64,000 nucleotides of DNA from an uncultured Erythrobacter sp. (GTDB lineage: Bacteria; Pseudomonadota; Alphaproteobacteria; Sphingomonadales; Sphingomonadaceae). The stretch lies in the NCBI GenBank assembly GCA_947495695.1, contig CANLZP010000002.1, forward strand, positions 62,001 to 126,000, read 5' to 3'. Position 1 is the stretch's first letter. Each line of letters starts with the position of its first letter. The translations under genes were made by a program, and so were the position numbers. This document shows positions 25,441 to 34,413 of this stretch, piece after piece. A model generated the notes under the pieces. The model ran no database searches, was not told where the DNA came from, and saw only the letters and a list, made by a program, of their open reading frames with translations.

Positions 25441-26745
25441 ATGGCATTCCGAAGCTTTGAATCTGCAACACTTTCCCGTCGCTCGCTGTTCCGCGGTGGC
25501 GCTTATCTGGCAGCTGGTGGCGCCTTGGCCAGCATGCCGCTGGGCCGGGCGCTGTTGGCGCATGACGTCGGATCGCAATGGCCCAGCGTTGCAGCCTTGG
25601 TCGAGGAATATGTCGGCACAGGCAAGCTGCCCAATATGATCGCCAGCTTTGGCTGGGGCGATCAAGACCCGCACAGTGTCAGTCGCGGCACTTTGGCTTT
25701 TGGTGATTCAACCGAGGTAGGGCTGGATTCGCTGTATCGGATCTATTCCCAATCGAAACCGATTACCGGGATGGCAACAATGATGTTGATCGAAGACGGC
25801 GTGTTGACGCTGGATCAACCGGTCGCTGACCTGATCCCCGCATTTGCGGACATGCGCGTGCTGAAACAGGCCGATGGGCCGCTGGATGAAACGGTTCCGG
25901 CAGATAAGCCGATAACCATCCGGCATTTGCTGACACACACCGCTGGGTTGGGCTATGACATTACCTCCAAAGGCCCACTGCTGAAGCAATATCAGGAATT
26001 GGGCATTACCTCTGGGCAAGTCAGCCGCTTTCCGATCCCTGGTTTCCCGCCAGTGCAAAGCGCGGTTGGCCTGGAGGATTGGACAGAGCGATTGGCCAGC
26101 CTGCCGCTGATCGCTCAACCTGGTGCGATCTGGAGCTATTCTGCCAGCATTGATTTGCTGGGCCGAGTGATTGAATTGGCTAGTGGCACCCCATACGACA
26201 CGTTCTTGCAGGAACGCATGTTTGACCCATGCGGCATGGACAGCACATTCTTCCAAGTGCCCGAAAGCGAAACAGGCCGCCTGACCACCAATTATGGTAT
26301 TTTGGCGGGCAATCCGCTGCCGCTGGATATGGGGCGCAGTTCGATCTATCTCGACCAGCCTCCACTGATTTGGGGTGGTTCAGGCTTGGTTTCCAGCCCG
26401 CGCGATTATGACCGTTTCCAGACGATGTTGGTCAATGGTGGGATGATCAATGGCAAACAAGTTATGAGTGAAGAGACCGTGCGTATCGGCACATCCAACA
26501 TCCTGCCCGAAGGCGCAGACCTGTCAAAAAGCTGGGTCGCAGGACAGGGAATGGGCGCTGGTGGGCGCTCCGTTGGCACCACATATGGCTGGGGCGGGGC
26601 GGCGGGCACCTTGTCTTCTGTCGATTTGGCCAGTGGGCTGCGCGCAGGTCTGTATGTGCAATATATGCCGACAGAGGTTTACCCGATACGCGATGCCTTC
26701 ATTGCCGCCGTCCTGAAAGATGCCCAGGCTTTTGCCGGTGCTTGA
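25441..26745 (+). CDS. Serine hydrolase, beta-lactamase/esterase family
   Basis: A 434-residue exported enzyme. The N-terminus RRSLFRGGAYLAAGGALASMPLG resembles a Tat signal, though the RR is followed by S-L-F rather than the full consensus. The penicillin-binding fold is recognised by S103-x-x-K106 (SQSK), a YSAS motif (Tyr-x-Ser) near residue 222 and a C-terminal GWGGAAGT block. Class C-like esterases and D-aminopeptidases share these; true beta-lactamase activity is not implied. GAGGA lies 7 bp before the ATG. The 3' end overlaps nudC by 26 bp. Confidence 0.87.
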   Translation: MAFRSFESATLSRRSLFRGGAYLAAGGALASMPLGRALLAHDVGSQWPSVAALVEEYVGTGKLPNMIASFGWGDQDPHSVSRGTLAFGDSTEVGLDSLYRIYSQSKPITGMATMMLIEDGVLTLDQPVADLIPAFADMRVLKQADGPLDETVPADKPITIRHLLTHTAGLGYDITSKGPLLKQYQELGITSGQVSRFPIPGFPPVQSAVGLEDWTERLASLPLIAQPGAIWSYSASIDLLGRVIELASGTPYDTFLQERMFDPCGMDSTFFQVPESETGRLTTNYGILAGNPLPLDMGRSSIYLDQPPLIWGGSGLVSSPRDYDRFQTMLVNGGMINGKQVMSEETVRIGTSNILPEGADLSKSWVAGQGMGAGGRSVGTTYGWGGAAGTLSSVDLASGLRAGLYVQYMPTEVYPIRDAFIAAVLKDAQAFAGA

Positions 26746-27652
26746 TCCAAGTCAGGTCAGCAAACCGCCGATCGCATTTTCCGGTTCGCCGATTGACCGC
26801 GCCGATCACATCAGGTCCGACCCGGACCGATTGGCCAGCCTGATGAATTGGAAGGCCAAATTGCTGATCATGGACGGGTTGAACCCTGTTTTTGACGATT
26901 TGGGCGGGATCCAATGGGGATCATTGGCCGACGCTCCGGAAGAGGCCGAACTGGTCTTCTTGGGCGAGATGGAGGGCAAGGCGTGCTTTGCCGCTGTTCC
27001 CGACCAAGGGGCCACCGGACCTGCCTATGCCAACCCTGCCATTTGGGAAGCGATGCAACGGCTCGCGCCGGGTGATCTGGCTCTGTATGGCGGCGCGCGT
27101 AGTCTGGTTGACTGGCATGCTCGGCATAGGTTTTGCGCGCGCTGTGGTCTGCCAACCAAGATTGCCAAGGGCGGCTGGCAACGCAATTGCGGCGGTCCGG
27201 GTGAAGGCGGCTGTCAGGCTCAACATTTCCCGCGCACCGATCCGGTGACGATCATGCTTGTTGAACATGAAGATCGGCTGTTGCTGGGCCGCCAACCGCG
27301 CTTTCCGCCGCGGATGTATTCAGCACTGGCAGGCTTTGTTGAACCGGGCGAAACGATTGAAGAAGCGGTCGCGCGCGAAATTCACGAAGAAGCCGGTTTG
27401 CGGGTGCGTGATGTCGAATATGTCTCAAGCCAACCTTGGCCGTTCCCCAGCCAGTTGATGATTGGGTGCTCATCGGTCACCGATGATCCTGAAATCACCA
27501 TCGACAAGACCGAGCTGGATGATGCGCGGTGGTTCACCCGCTCGGAATTGGAAGATGCGCGCCAAGCCGGCCGCGAGGGCAATGAGCATCTGATTTTCCC
27601 GCAGAAATTCGCAATCGCCCATCAACTCTTAGCATGGTGGCTAGACAAATGA
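26720..27652 (+). CDS. nudC: NAD(+) diphosphatase (Nudix hydrolase)
   Basis: A 310-residue NudC-type enzyme that hydrolyses NADH/NAD+ to NMN and AMP and can remove NAD caps from RNA. The central zinc ribbon uses Cys139, 142, 157 and 165. The Nudix box starts at Gly205 (GFVEPGETIEEAV..REIHEEAG), followed by the NudC-specific array SQPWPFPSQ at 237-245. The start overlaps the preceding hydrolase and the stop overlaps the next gene (ATGA), so the three are probably co-transcribed. Confidence 0.95.
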   Translation: MPRLLPVLDPSQVSKPPIAFSGSPIDRADHIRSDPDRLASLMNWKAKLLIMDGLNPVFDDLGGIQWGSLADAPEEAELVFLGEMEGKACFAAVPDQGATGPAYANPAIWEAMQRLAPGDLALYGGARSLVDWHARHRFCARCGLPTKIAKGGWQRNCGGPGEGGCQAQHFPRTDPVTIMLVEHEDRLLLGRQPRFPPRMYSALAGFVEPGETIEEAVAREIHEEAGLRVRDVEYVSSQPWPFPSQLMIGCSSVTDDPEITIDKTELDDARWFTRSELEDARQAGREGNEHLIFPQKFAIAHQLLAWWLDK

Positions 27653-28335
27653 CGCAAAGCCTGACGATCGATATCTACTCTGATGTGATGTGCCCATGGT
27701 GCCTGATTGGCTATGGCCAATTGACCAAGGCGTTGGAACAATTGGACGGCGAGATCGATGCTCAGATCCGGTGGCGCCCGTTTGAATTGAACCCCGATAT
27801 GCCGACAGAGGGTGAGGGGCAGGAGGTCCATCTGCAACGCAAATATGGTCGCTCTGCCGAACAAGGCGCGCAGGTTCGCGGCCAGATGAAGCAAGTGGCA
27901 GACAGCGCGGGTGTGTCCTTGTCCTATGAAGGGGACCAGGATCCGGCGCCGGATGCGATGATGTGGAACACCCGCGATGCGCATAAATTGCTCGGCTTTG
28001 CATTGGAGCAAGCCGGACCAAAGGTTCAAACCGAGCTAAAGCTGGCTTTGTTCAAGGCGCATTTTAACGAGCGTCGCCGCATTGGTGATCGTGAAACCTT
28101 GCTGGATATTGCCGCGGATGTCGGTCTGCACCGCGAAGCGGCCAAGGCGGCTCTGGATGACGCAGATTTGGAAGCCCGCGTAATCGCAGAAGAACGTCAG
28201 GCGTGGGATCTCAATATTTCGGGTGTGCCCGCCATGATAGTCGAGGGGAAATTCATGATCCCCGGAGCGCAGGCACCCGATGTCTATGTAAATGCACTGC
28301 GCCGGGTTGCGGAGAAATCGCGCGCTTCGGCTTAA
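27649..28335 (+). CDS. DsbA-family oxidoreductase, FrnE-like
   Basis: A 228-residue cytoplasmic thioredoxin-fold protein with the motif SDVMCPWC (CxxC) about residue 13 and the helical insertion typical of DsbA. The blocks RPFELNPDMP, FKAHFNERRRIGDRETLLDIA and SGVPAMIVEGKFMIPGAQ are characteristic of the FrnE/2-hydroxychromene-2-carboxylate isomerase-like group. Deinococcal FrnE acts as a disulfide isomerase in oxidative stress; the role here is inferred. No signal peptide is present. The ATG overlaps the nudC stop. Confidence 0.87.
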   Translation: MTQSLTIDIYSDVMCPWCLIGYGQLTKALEQLDGEIDAQIRWRPFELNPDMPTEGEGQEVHLQRKYGRSAEQGAQVRGQMKQVADSAGVSLSYEGDQDPAPDAMMWNTRDAHKLLGFALEQAGPKVQTELKLALFKAHFNERRRIGDRETLLDIAADVGLHREAAKAALDDADLEARVIAEERQAWDLNISGVPAMIVEGKFMIPGAQAPDVYVNALRRVAEKSRASA

Positions 28336-28365
28336 TCATATGACCAAATCAAAGGAGCAGATGGG

Positions 28366-29244
28366 ATGTCTTCGAAACAGATAAAGGGCCTCGCGGTCGT
28401 TGCCTTCGTGGCCATATTCTCTCTTGGATTTGCGCATCTGGCTGGACAAAACAGCGTCTCCGTGTTCGGTTATTCGGCGGTATTTGTGGCGGCCATTGTC
28501 GCCCTGGGCGTCAATTGGATTGCCTATATTCCTTCGGCGATTGCTCAATCAGACAAATTTTATGACACCATGGGCGCGGTTACCTATCTGACTGTGATCG
28601 GCTTTGCCGCATGGGCGGCATGGCCGCTTGATCTGCGCGGTATTGTCATCGCCTGCATGGTTGCGCTTTGGTGCATCCGGCTGGGATCGTTTCTGTTCGT
28701 GCGCATCCGGGCGGAAGGCGGCACCGATTCCCGGTTTGAGAAGATCAAAACCAATCCGGCCCGCTTCCTGGTGGCTTGGACGTTGCAGGCCCTGTGGGTG
28801 ATTTTGACCGCATCAGCGGCAGTAATTGCGATCACAACTACTCACCGTGTTCCGGTTGATATCTTCTTCTATGTCGGCGGCTTTGTATGGCTGTTCGGTA
28901 TTCTGATCGAAGCCATTGCGGATAAGCAGAAGAGCGACTTCAAGAGCGATCCTGCCAACAAGGGCAAATTCATTGACGTTGGTCTGTGGAAATGGTCGCG
29001 CCATCCCAATTATTTTGGCGAGATCACCTTGTGGACGGGCATTTTGATCATGGCGGTGCCGGTTCTGTCGGGTTGGTCATGGTTGGCCATTATCTCACCT
29101 GTTTTTGTGGCTTTGCTGTTGACCAAGATCAGCGGAATTAACCTGCAGGACAAGCAAGCCAAGGAGCGGTGGGGCGACGATCCGGCCTATCAGGAATACC
29201 GGCGTAACACTCCGGCTTTGATACCGCGCCCTCCCAAAGGATAA
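28366..29244 (+). CDS. DUF1295 membrane protein (steroid 5-alpha-reductase-like)
   Basis: A 292-residue protein with about seven hydrophobic helices from residue 8 onward and the DUF1295 hallmarks RIRAEGGTDSRFEKIK and KFIDVGLWKWSRHPNYFGEI. It has a C-terminal INLQDKQAKERWGDDPAYQEYRR tail. The RHPNYFGE block is shared with isoprenylcysteine methyltransferases and 5-alpha-reductases, suggesting a lipid-modifying membrane enzyme of unknown substrate. GGAG lies upstream of the ATG. It stands between frnE and an SDR gene on the same strand. Confidence 0.88.
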   Translation: MSSKQIKGLAVVAFVAIFSLGFAHLAGQNSVSVFGYSAVFVAAIVALGVNWIAYIPSAIAQSDKFYDTMGAVTYLTVIGFAAWAAWPLDLRGIVIACMVALWCIRLGSFLFVRIRAEGGTDSRFEKIKTNPARFLVAWTLQALWVILTASAAVIAITTTHRVPVDIFFYVGGFVWLFGILIEAIADKQKSDFKSDPANKGKFIDVGLWKWSRHPNYFGEITLWTGILIMAVPVLSGWSWLAIISPVFVALLLTKISGINLQDKQAKERWGDDPAYQEYRRNTPALIPRPPKG

Positions 29245-29281
29245 TGCGCAGCGTGCCAACCCGTTTTGCAGGAGCCATGGC

Positions 29282-30097
29282 TTGACCTCGTTTGATCCCA
29301 AAACTGCGGTTATTATTGGCGGCGCGAGCGGGATTGGATTTGCGATTGCGCGCAGGCTGGCAGATCAAGGCATCGCAATCTTGCTGGCTGATTTGCCGGG
29401 AGAGCGGTTGGAGAACGCCGCCGCATCGCTGGAGAATGCTGCAGCCTATCCCTGCGACGTGTCCGATCTCGAGCAGGTAGAGGCTTTGGCGGCAGAGGCG
29501 TTTGAACGTTTCGACAGCGTTGATCTGGTGCTCAACAACGCAGGCGTTGGTGGCCCGAAGGGCAAGATGTGGGACATTGATCCCGCCGATGCCCGAGCGC
29601 ATTTTGATGTCAATTTCTGGGGTATTTGGAATGGATGCCACGCGTTTGCATCGCGCCTGATCGAGCAGGCCTCGCCCAGTGCAATTTATAACACCGGCAG
29701 CGAAAACAGCTTCTTCTGCGCTGTATCGCGAACTGCTGCCTATATCGCGGCCAAGCATGCTGTGCTGGGCCTGACCGAGAGCCTGCGCGGGGACTTGCCT
29801 GATCACGTTCATGCCGGGCTGATCATTCCGGGATGGGTGTTCACGCCGCTGGGGCCAGAACAGTTTATGAAGCTGGGCATGGATGTGGACGAATATGCGG
29901 CCACCGTTGTCCCACAAATCCTGTCCCTGCGACGGTTTGTGGTCAGCCACGGTTACAACGCGGTCCGCATCACCGAGCAGATGGACGAACTGCTCGCTTC
30001 CTATGAAGAATTTGCTCTGCCGCCCGATCAGGACGCCAAGCATGATGTGCAATTGGTGATGGCCGAACTGCGGCGCGCCAGCAAAGCGTTGGACTAA
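29282..30097 (+). CDS. SDR-family NAD(P)-dependent oxidoreductase
   Basis: A 271-residue short-chain dehydrogenase. It has the cofactor motif GGASGIGFAIARRL near residue 12, LNNAGVGG near 83, Ser in NTGSENSFF and the catalytic Tyr-x-x-x-Lys in AAYIAAKHAVLG. The Asp in LLADLPGE after the second strand suggests NAD(H). The start is a TTG preceded by AGGAG at 7 bp. The substrate is unknown. Confidence 0.88.
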   Translation: MTSFDPKTAVIIGGASGIGFAIARRLADQGIAILLADLPGERLENAAASLENAAAYPCDVSDLEQVEALAAEAFERFDSVDLVLNNAGVGGPKGKMWDIDPADARAHFDVNFWGIWNGCHAFASRLIEQASPSAIYNTGSENSFFCAVSRTAAYIAAKHAVLGLTESLRGDLPDHVHAGLIIPGWVFTPLGPEQFMKLGMDVDEYAATVVPQILSLRRFVVSHGYNAVRITEQMDELLASYEEFALPPDQDAKHDVQLVMAELRRASKALD

Positions 30098-30100
30098 GCC

Positions 30101-30481
30101 TTAGGCAGGTTCGTCCTGCATCTTGCGCCAGCCCCACAGGCTGAGCGCCATCATCGCCGCGTTCGACCCGAAATCGAGCACCATCCACTGGTTGAAAACA
30201 GGCACTTCGAACACGAACCAATAGTTGAACCAGAAGAAGGGGATGAGCGCTATCGCATAGACCAGAAAGGTGATGCGTCTCCAGCGGCTGAACCAGATGA
30301 ACAGCCCGCCCAAAACAGCCTGCGCGCCAAAGCACCCGATCAGCAGCGCGCTGGTTGCGCTGAGATGCTGATATTCCGGCGTGATCGTCAATTGTTCGAC
30401 CATATGGGGCGTAATCAAACACCACGCGCCCAGAATTAGATAGGGCAGGGCGATCAAGCGCTGAATGTGAAGTGGTTGCAT
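30101..30481 (-). CDS. Membrane protein of unknown function, 126 aa
   Basis: The product has four hydrophobic segments (about residues 7-25, 43-62, 68-92 and 104-118) and ends in a short charged tail (RKMQDEPA). This small four-helix topology is seen in several DoxX-like or DUF families, but no specific match was recognised. It is followed on the same strand, upstream, by a DUF1489 gene 22 bp away and may share its transcript. Confidence 0.6.
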   Translation of the reverse strand: MQPLHIQRLIALPYLILGAWCLITPHMVEQLTITPEYQHLSATSALLIGCFGAQAVLGGLFIWFSRWRRITFLVYAIALIPFFWFNYWFVFEVPVFNQWMVLDFGSNAAMMALSLWGWRKMQDEPA

Positions 30482-30503
30482 CGAGAATTCTCCTGCAAAT
30501 CGC

Positions 30504-30902
30504 TCAGATCAATCCCAGCCGCTCCAATTTCGCAGCCATCTTTCCAGGCAATACATCGCCCACCTCTTCGCCCTCGGCCAAGTCGCGCGGGGCATCTTCT
30601 TCTTTGAGATAGCGCCAGCCCTGATGGGCACGTCTGCGCTTTTGATGGACGCGCACCAAATCCGGTTTCAGGTTGATATGCCAGCGGCCATCCTCGGTCT
30701 CGGTAAAGCTCAAAATTTCGGACCGCGCGACCAGCGAGTGGTTCAAGATCCAATAGAGCGACCCACCAATCATTGCCTCGTGCTGCTTGGGACGATTTTT
30801 GGTCGTCAACCGCTTGGGTTCGGTCGCATTTTGCTCATACCAGCTAGCTAGATCATCCCAGCTTTTCGCACCAAAGGCGATCTTGGTCATGTGCATCGGC
30901 AT
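30504..30902 (-). CDS. DUF1489-family protein
   Basis: A 132-residue cytoplasmic protein. The order KIAFGAKSWDDLASW, RPKQHEAMIGGSLYWILNHSLVARSEIL and KPDLVRVHQKRRRAHQGWRYL is the DUF1489 pattern, found mainly in alphaproteobacteria and of unknown function. Three in-frame ATGs near the start (30902, 30896, 30890) make the N-terminus uncertain. It is upstream of the membrane protein and downstream of mgtE, all leftward. Confidence 0.8.
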   Translation of the reverse strand: MPMHMTKIAFGAKSWDDLASWYEQNATEPKRLTTKNRPKQHEAMIGGSLYWILNHSLVARSEILSFTETEDGRWHINLKPDLVRVHQKRRRAHQGWRYLKEEDAPRDLAEGEEVGDVLPGKMAAKLERLGLI

Positions 30903-30940
30903 AGATCAGACATAGGCTCTCGAGCTACAGTCTCAAGCCT

Positions 30941-32401
30941 TTATCCCGCCAATCCGCTCAGCACAGCCAAGCCGAGGAAGGCGAAAAAGCCCATGGAATC
31001 GGTGATCATGGTGACAAACACCGACGATGCGACCGCCGGGTCCTGGTCCAGCCGTTCGAAAATGACTGGAACCAACACGCCGGCAAGGCCCGCGATAACA
31101 ATGTTGATGATCATGGCGGAGGCGATGACCACGCCCATCATGGGCGAGAACAAGGCGCCTGCCGCAATCCCGATCAGCACCGCGATGGTCGCTCCGTTGA
31201 GCACAGCAACGCGCAGTTCGCGGCCCACAATCCACCAAGTGTTGGCGCGGGTCAGCTGGTTGGTGGCAATCGCGCGCACGGCCACGGCCATGGTTTGTGT
31301 GCCCGCATTGCCGCCGATGCTGGCGACGATGGGCATCAGGATGGCGAGCGCGACAAGTTTCTCGATCGCGGCGCCAAACATGGCGATGATGGCGCTGCCG
31401 ACGAGGGCGGTGCCCAGATTTGCGATCAGCCAGCGGACCCGGCTGCCATAGGCCTCTCGGATCGGTTCGTTGATGTCGCCATCGCCTGCGCCAGACAGCA
31501 GCAGAGCATCCTCGCCCGCTTCTTCGGAGATGATATGCACCACATCATCCACCGTCATCTGGCCAACCAACCGCTCGCTTTCATCGACCACGGCGGCTGA
31601 GATCAGACCGTATTTCTGGAACATCAGGCCCAGCTCTTCCTGGTCCATCGTGACCGGAATCAGCGTCTGGTCGCGCTTCATGACATCGGTCAGTGCGATA
31701 TTTCGCGGCGTTGTCAGGATGTAGCTGAGCGCACAAGTGCCGACCGGATGATGGCGTTCATTGACCACGAACACTTCGTAGAACTCATCGCCCAAGCCGG
31801 TCCGGCCGCGCAGGTAATCGATCAGATCGCCTACCGTCATATGTTCCGGCACGGCCACAAAGTCGCGGCTCATCAAGCGGCCAGCGGTTTCTTCGGGATA
31901 GGCCAGCGCGCTTTCGATGGCGGCGCGGTCCTCGGCCTCCACCTCGGCCAGAATGGCCTGCTGGTCTTCCTCGTCCAGATCCTCGATCAGCTGAACCGCG
32001 TCATCGGTTTCCAGCTCTTCAACGATGGTCGCAACAACGCCGGGTTCCAGCGATTCCATCATGTCTTCGCGCACGAAGTCATTCAGTTCGGCGATCACTT
32101 CTGAAGACATCAGATCGGTGATGGCGGTCGCGAGTTGGGCGCGTTCGTCGCCCTGGAACAGCTCAACAAGGTCGGCGATATCGGCCGGGTGCAGCGGCTC
32201 CACCAGATCGCACACGGCGCCATGGTCAGGCTGCTCCAGCGCCTCGCGGACCGATTTTATATATTCGGGCTTGAGCCGGTTTTCCTCATCGTGCCGCTCA
32301 TCATCGATCCGGTCATCAGGCCGCGCTGTATCGTCTGCCAGAGCTTCCGCTTGCTGAGCATCCATCAGCGTCACATCATCAAGGCGATCGGGATCTGACA
32401 T
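30941..32401 (-). CDS. mgtE: Magnesium transporter MgtE
   Basis: A 486-residue Mg2+ channel. The cytosolic N-domain (about residues 50-160) has LHPADIADLVELF and the superhelical LIEDLDEEDQQAIL repeats. A tandem CBS pair (about 165-300) contains AYPEETAGRLMSRDFVAVPEHMTV. The C-terminal membrane domain (about 320-486) has five helices with PIVASIGGNAGTQTM and a pore-lining ALSGL..end. The CBS and N domains gate the channel by Mg2+ binding. The gene is divergent from the cyclophilin gene. Confidence 0.95.
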   Translation of the reverse strand: MSDPDRLDDVTLMDAQQAEALADDTARPDDRIDDERHDEENRLKPEYIKSVREALEQPDHGAVCDLVEPLHPADIADLVELFQGDERAQLATAITDLMSSEVIAELNDFVREDMMESLEPGVVATIVEELETDDAVQLIEDLDEEDQQAILAEVEAEDRAAIESALAYPEETAGRLMSRDFVAVPEHMTVGDLIDYLRGRTGLGDEFYEVFVVNERHHPVGTCALSYILTTPRNIALTDVMKRDQTLIPVTMDQEELGLMFQKYGLISAAVVDESERLVGQMTVDDVVHIISEEAGEDALLLSGAGDGDINEPIREAYGSRVRWLIANLGTALVGSAIIAMFGAAIEKLVALAILMPIVASIGGNAGTQTMAVAVRAIATNQLTRANTWWIVGRELRVAVLNGATIAVLIGIAAGALFSPMMGVVIASAMIINIVIAGLAGVLVPVIFERLDQDPAVASSVFVTMITDSMGFFAFLGLAVLSGLAG

Positions 32402-32532
32402 GATGCCGGTCTAGGCAGGCCAAAGCGAAAAGCAAGCGGTTGATCAGCGATCTTCACCGGCTGTCGCCTTGAAGGGGTGACTTATGCAACTTTGTGCCTA
32501 TATCTCGCGCCAAACATTAGGAGATAATTGTA

Positions 32533-32982
32533 ATGGCCGACCAAACGCTCACTTTCACGCTGGATTCCGGTGACGTTGTCATCAAGCTGCGCCCCGATCT
32601 GGCCCCCGGCCACGTTGCGCGCATCACCGAGCTGGCGAAAGAAGGCTTTTATGATGGCGTGGTGTTCCACCGCGTGATCCCCGGCTTTATGGCGCAGGGC
32701 GGAGATCCAACCGGCACCGGCATGGGCGGCAGCGAGAAGCCTGACCTGAAGGCTGAATTCAACGCTGAGCCGCACACAGAGGGCACCTGCTCGATGGCGC
32801 GTTCGCAAATGCCTGACAGTGCCAACAGCCAGTTCTTCATCTGCTTTGAAGACGCACACTTCCTGGACGGACAATACACCGTCTGGGGTCAAGTGACTGA
32901 AGGCATGGAGCATGTTCACGCTCTGCCCAAGGGTGAGCCACCTGCGGCTCCTGGCAAGATCGTGAAAGCAACCGTCAGCTAA
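32533..32982 (+). CDS. Peptidyl-prolyl cis-trans isomerase, cyclophilin type
   Basis: A 149-residue cytoplasmic cyclophilin that catalyses proline isomerisation in folding proteins. Active-site segments are VVFHRVIPGFMAQGGDPTGTGMGG and CSMARSQMPDSANSQFFICFEDAHFLDGQYTVWG, including the Arg, Phe and Gln expected in the pocket. There is no signal peptide, so it is the PpiB-like cytosolic form. The lipase-like gene begins 17 bp after its stop. Confidence 0.95.
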   Translation: MADQTLTFTLDSGDVVIKLRPDLAPGHVARITELAKEGFYDGVVFHRVIPGFMAQGGDPTGTGMGGSEKPDLKAEFNAEPHTEGTCSMARSQMPDSANSQFFICFEDAHFLDGQYTVWGQVTEGMEHVHALPKGEPPAAPGKIVKATVS

Positions 32983-32999
32983 ATCGGAGGGATGATCGG

Positions 33000-33917
33000 G
33001 TGACACTGCGCCGCGCTTTGCTCGCGCTGATGCTGCTCTCATTGAGTGGCTGTGTCACCTATCCCGACATATCGCAATCGCGCTCCCCCTGCCGGCTCGA
33101 AGCGGGCGGTTGGTGCGCCTTTGTGCGCGATGCGGCGGTTGAGGCCTATCCCTTCGCCATAGCGTCGACCAATGCCTATATTGGCGATAAAGATCTGTAT
33201 CAGGATCTGGGGCCGACGCTGACACGCTTGGAGCGATTGGACATCGCGCCAGACGATGCGGACAAGGGATTTGGCTATCAGATCTTTGAACAATTGGGCG
33301 CGCCCGATGCCGCTGGCAAGCGCGAGCGCGTGGCCCGGATTATGGCGTTTCGTGGGACTGATTTCGTCGGGTTTACGGATATTTTCTACGGCACGTTGAA
33401 GAACGATCAAATTGATATTGCGATTAAATATTTTGAGCTGGAACAAGCGCGTTGGCCCAAGGATGTGCGCTGGATTGTAACCGGTCATTCGTTGGGCGGG
33501 GCGCTGGCGACAGAAGTCTCAATCCAGCACCCTGAGGTTGATGCCTATATGTTCAACACGTCGCCCTTTTATCGCGGCGATGCGATGAGCAATGACATGC
33601 GCCGCACCGTCTTTAACGAGCGCGGCGAGGTTCTGCGCCGTTTTGCACAATATGATGCAACCCCAGCGGCGGACGCGTTCGAATTGAATTGCTCGCCTGA
33701 AATCAGCACCATCTCGAAACATGAGATCCGGCGCTTGTCAGACTGCATTGCGTGGATTGCCGCCTATGGCAGCGAAGATGCCACCAGTTTCATTCGTGCC
33801 AATGCGATTGCAAAGCCAAGGGTCGAATGCGGTCCGGCGGATAAAGTGCACCCCGGTGCAGACTATCGCCAGGCGGTACCCTGTGTGCATATAGCCAAAC
33901 GTGATGCGGAGGACTAA
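33000..33917 (+). CDS. Lipase class 3-like lipoprotein
   Basis: A 305-residue protein with an N-terminal lipobox (ALMLLSLSGC), so it is probably lipid-anchored in the envelope. The alpha/beta-hydrolase core contains MAFRGTD, the nucleophile elbow GHSLGGALA (Ser about residue 165) and a downstream FNTSPFYR strand, as in class 3 lipases. Whether it acts on acylglycerols or phospholipids is not visible. The GTG start follows GGAGGG. Its last codons contain the Shine-Dalgarno of the next gene. Confidence 0.75.
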   Translation: MTLRRALLALMLLSLSGCVTYPDISQSRSPCRLEAGGWCAFVRDAAVEAYPFAIASTNAYIGDKDLYQDLGPTLTRLERLDIAPDDADKGFGYQIFEQLGAPDAAGKRERVARIMAFRGTDFVGFTDIFYGTLKNDQIDIAIKYFELEQARWPKDVRWIVTGHSLGGALATEVSIQHPEVDAYMFNTSPFYRGDAMSNDMRRTVFNERGEVLRRFAQYDATPAADAFELNCSPEISTISKHEIRRLSDCIAWIAAYGSEDATSFIRANAIAKPRVECGPADKVHPGADYRQAVPCVHIAKRDAED

Positions 33918-33921
33918 GTGC

Positions 33922-34374
33922 GTGATTGGCCTGGACGTACAACGCTCTCTGATCATGGTCGCGCAGGCGTTGCAATCAGCCCAGGATCCTTGGTGGATCA
34001 TCGGCAGCGCGGCAGTGGCGCTGCATGGCGGTGATCCGGGCGCTATCGCCGATATCGATGTGATTGTTTCGCGCCGCGATATAGGTGCACTGTACGACCA
34101 ATTGCCACTGACCAGCACCCCCGACGAGGGGAAGACGATGTTCTCCTCTGACCGGTTTGGCCGTTGGACTACGCCACCTAAACAAGTCGAATTTATGGCA
34201 GGACTTACCCATCTTAGCGAGGGGCACTGGCATGCTGTCATTTCTACAAGCCGGCAGATGGTCCAGCTGAGCGGTCATGCACTTTTCCTACCAGAACGAG
34301 CCGAACTGATTGCGATCTTGCATCGGTTTGGCCGCGACAAAGATATAGCTCGCGCTGCCACGCTACATGCGTGA
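33922..34374 (+). CDS. Nucleotidyltransferase-fold protein (minimal, orphan)
   Basis: A 150-residue protein resembling the nucleotidyltransferase core: WIIGSAAVALHG (the GS motif), then PGAIADIDVIVSRRD with the two metal-binding aspartates. Downstream is a segment KQVEFMAG that could hold the third acidic residue. Proteins of this type include MNT/AbiEii-like and aminoglycoside adenylyltransferase-like enzymes. No HEPN-type partner adjoins it. A GTG at 33922 was chosen, with GGAGG 10 bp upstream inside the lipase gene; 33901 and 33904 are alternative starts. Confidence 0.6.
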   Translation: MIGLDVQRSLIMVAQALQSAQDPWWIIGSAAVALHGGDPGAIADIDVIVSRRDIGALYDQLPLTSTPDEGKTMFSSDRFGRWTTPPKQVEFMAGLTHLSEGHWHAVISTSRQMVQLSGHALFLPERAELIAILHRFGRDKDIARAATLHA

Positions 34375-34413
34375 TTGAACCTGCCGCGCAATCCGGCTAG
34401 ACGCGCCCGCATC

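Noticed and set aside
25441..26745. Antibiotic-resistance beta-lactamase.
   Set aside because: SxxK and YxS motifs are shared with esterases and peptidases; no class-specific features or resistance context are present.
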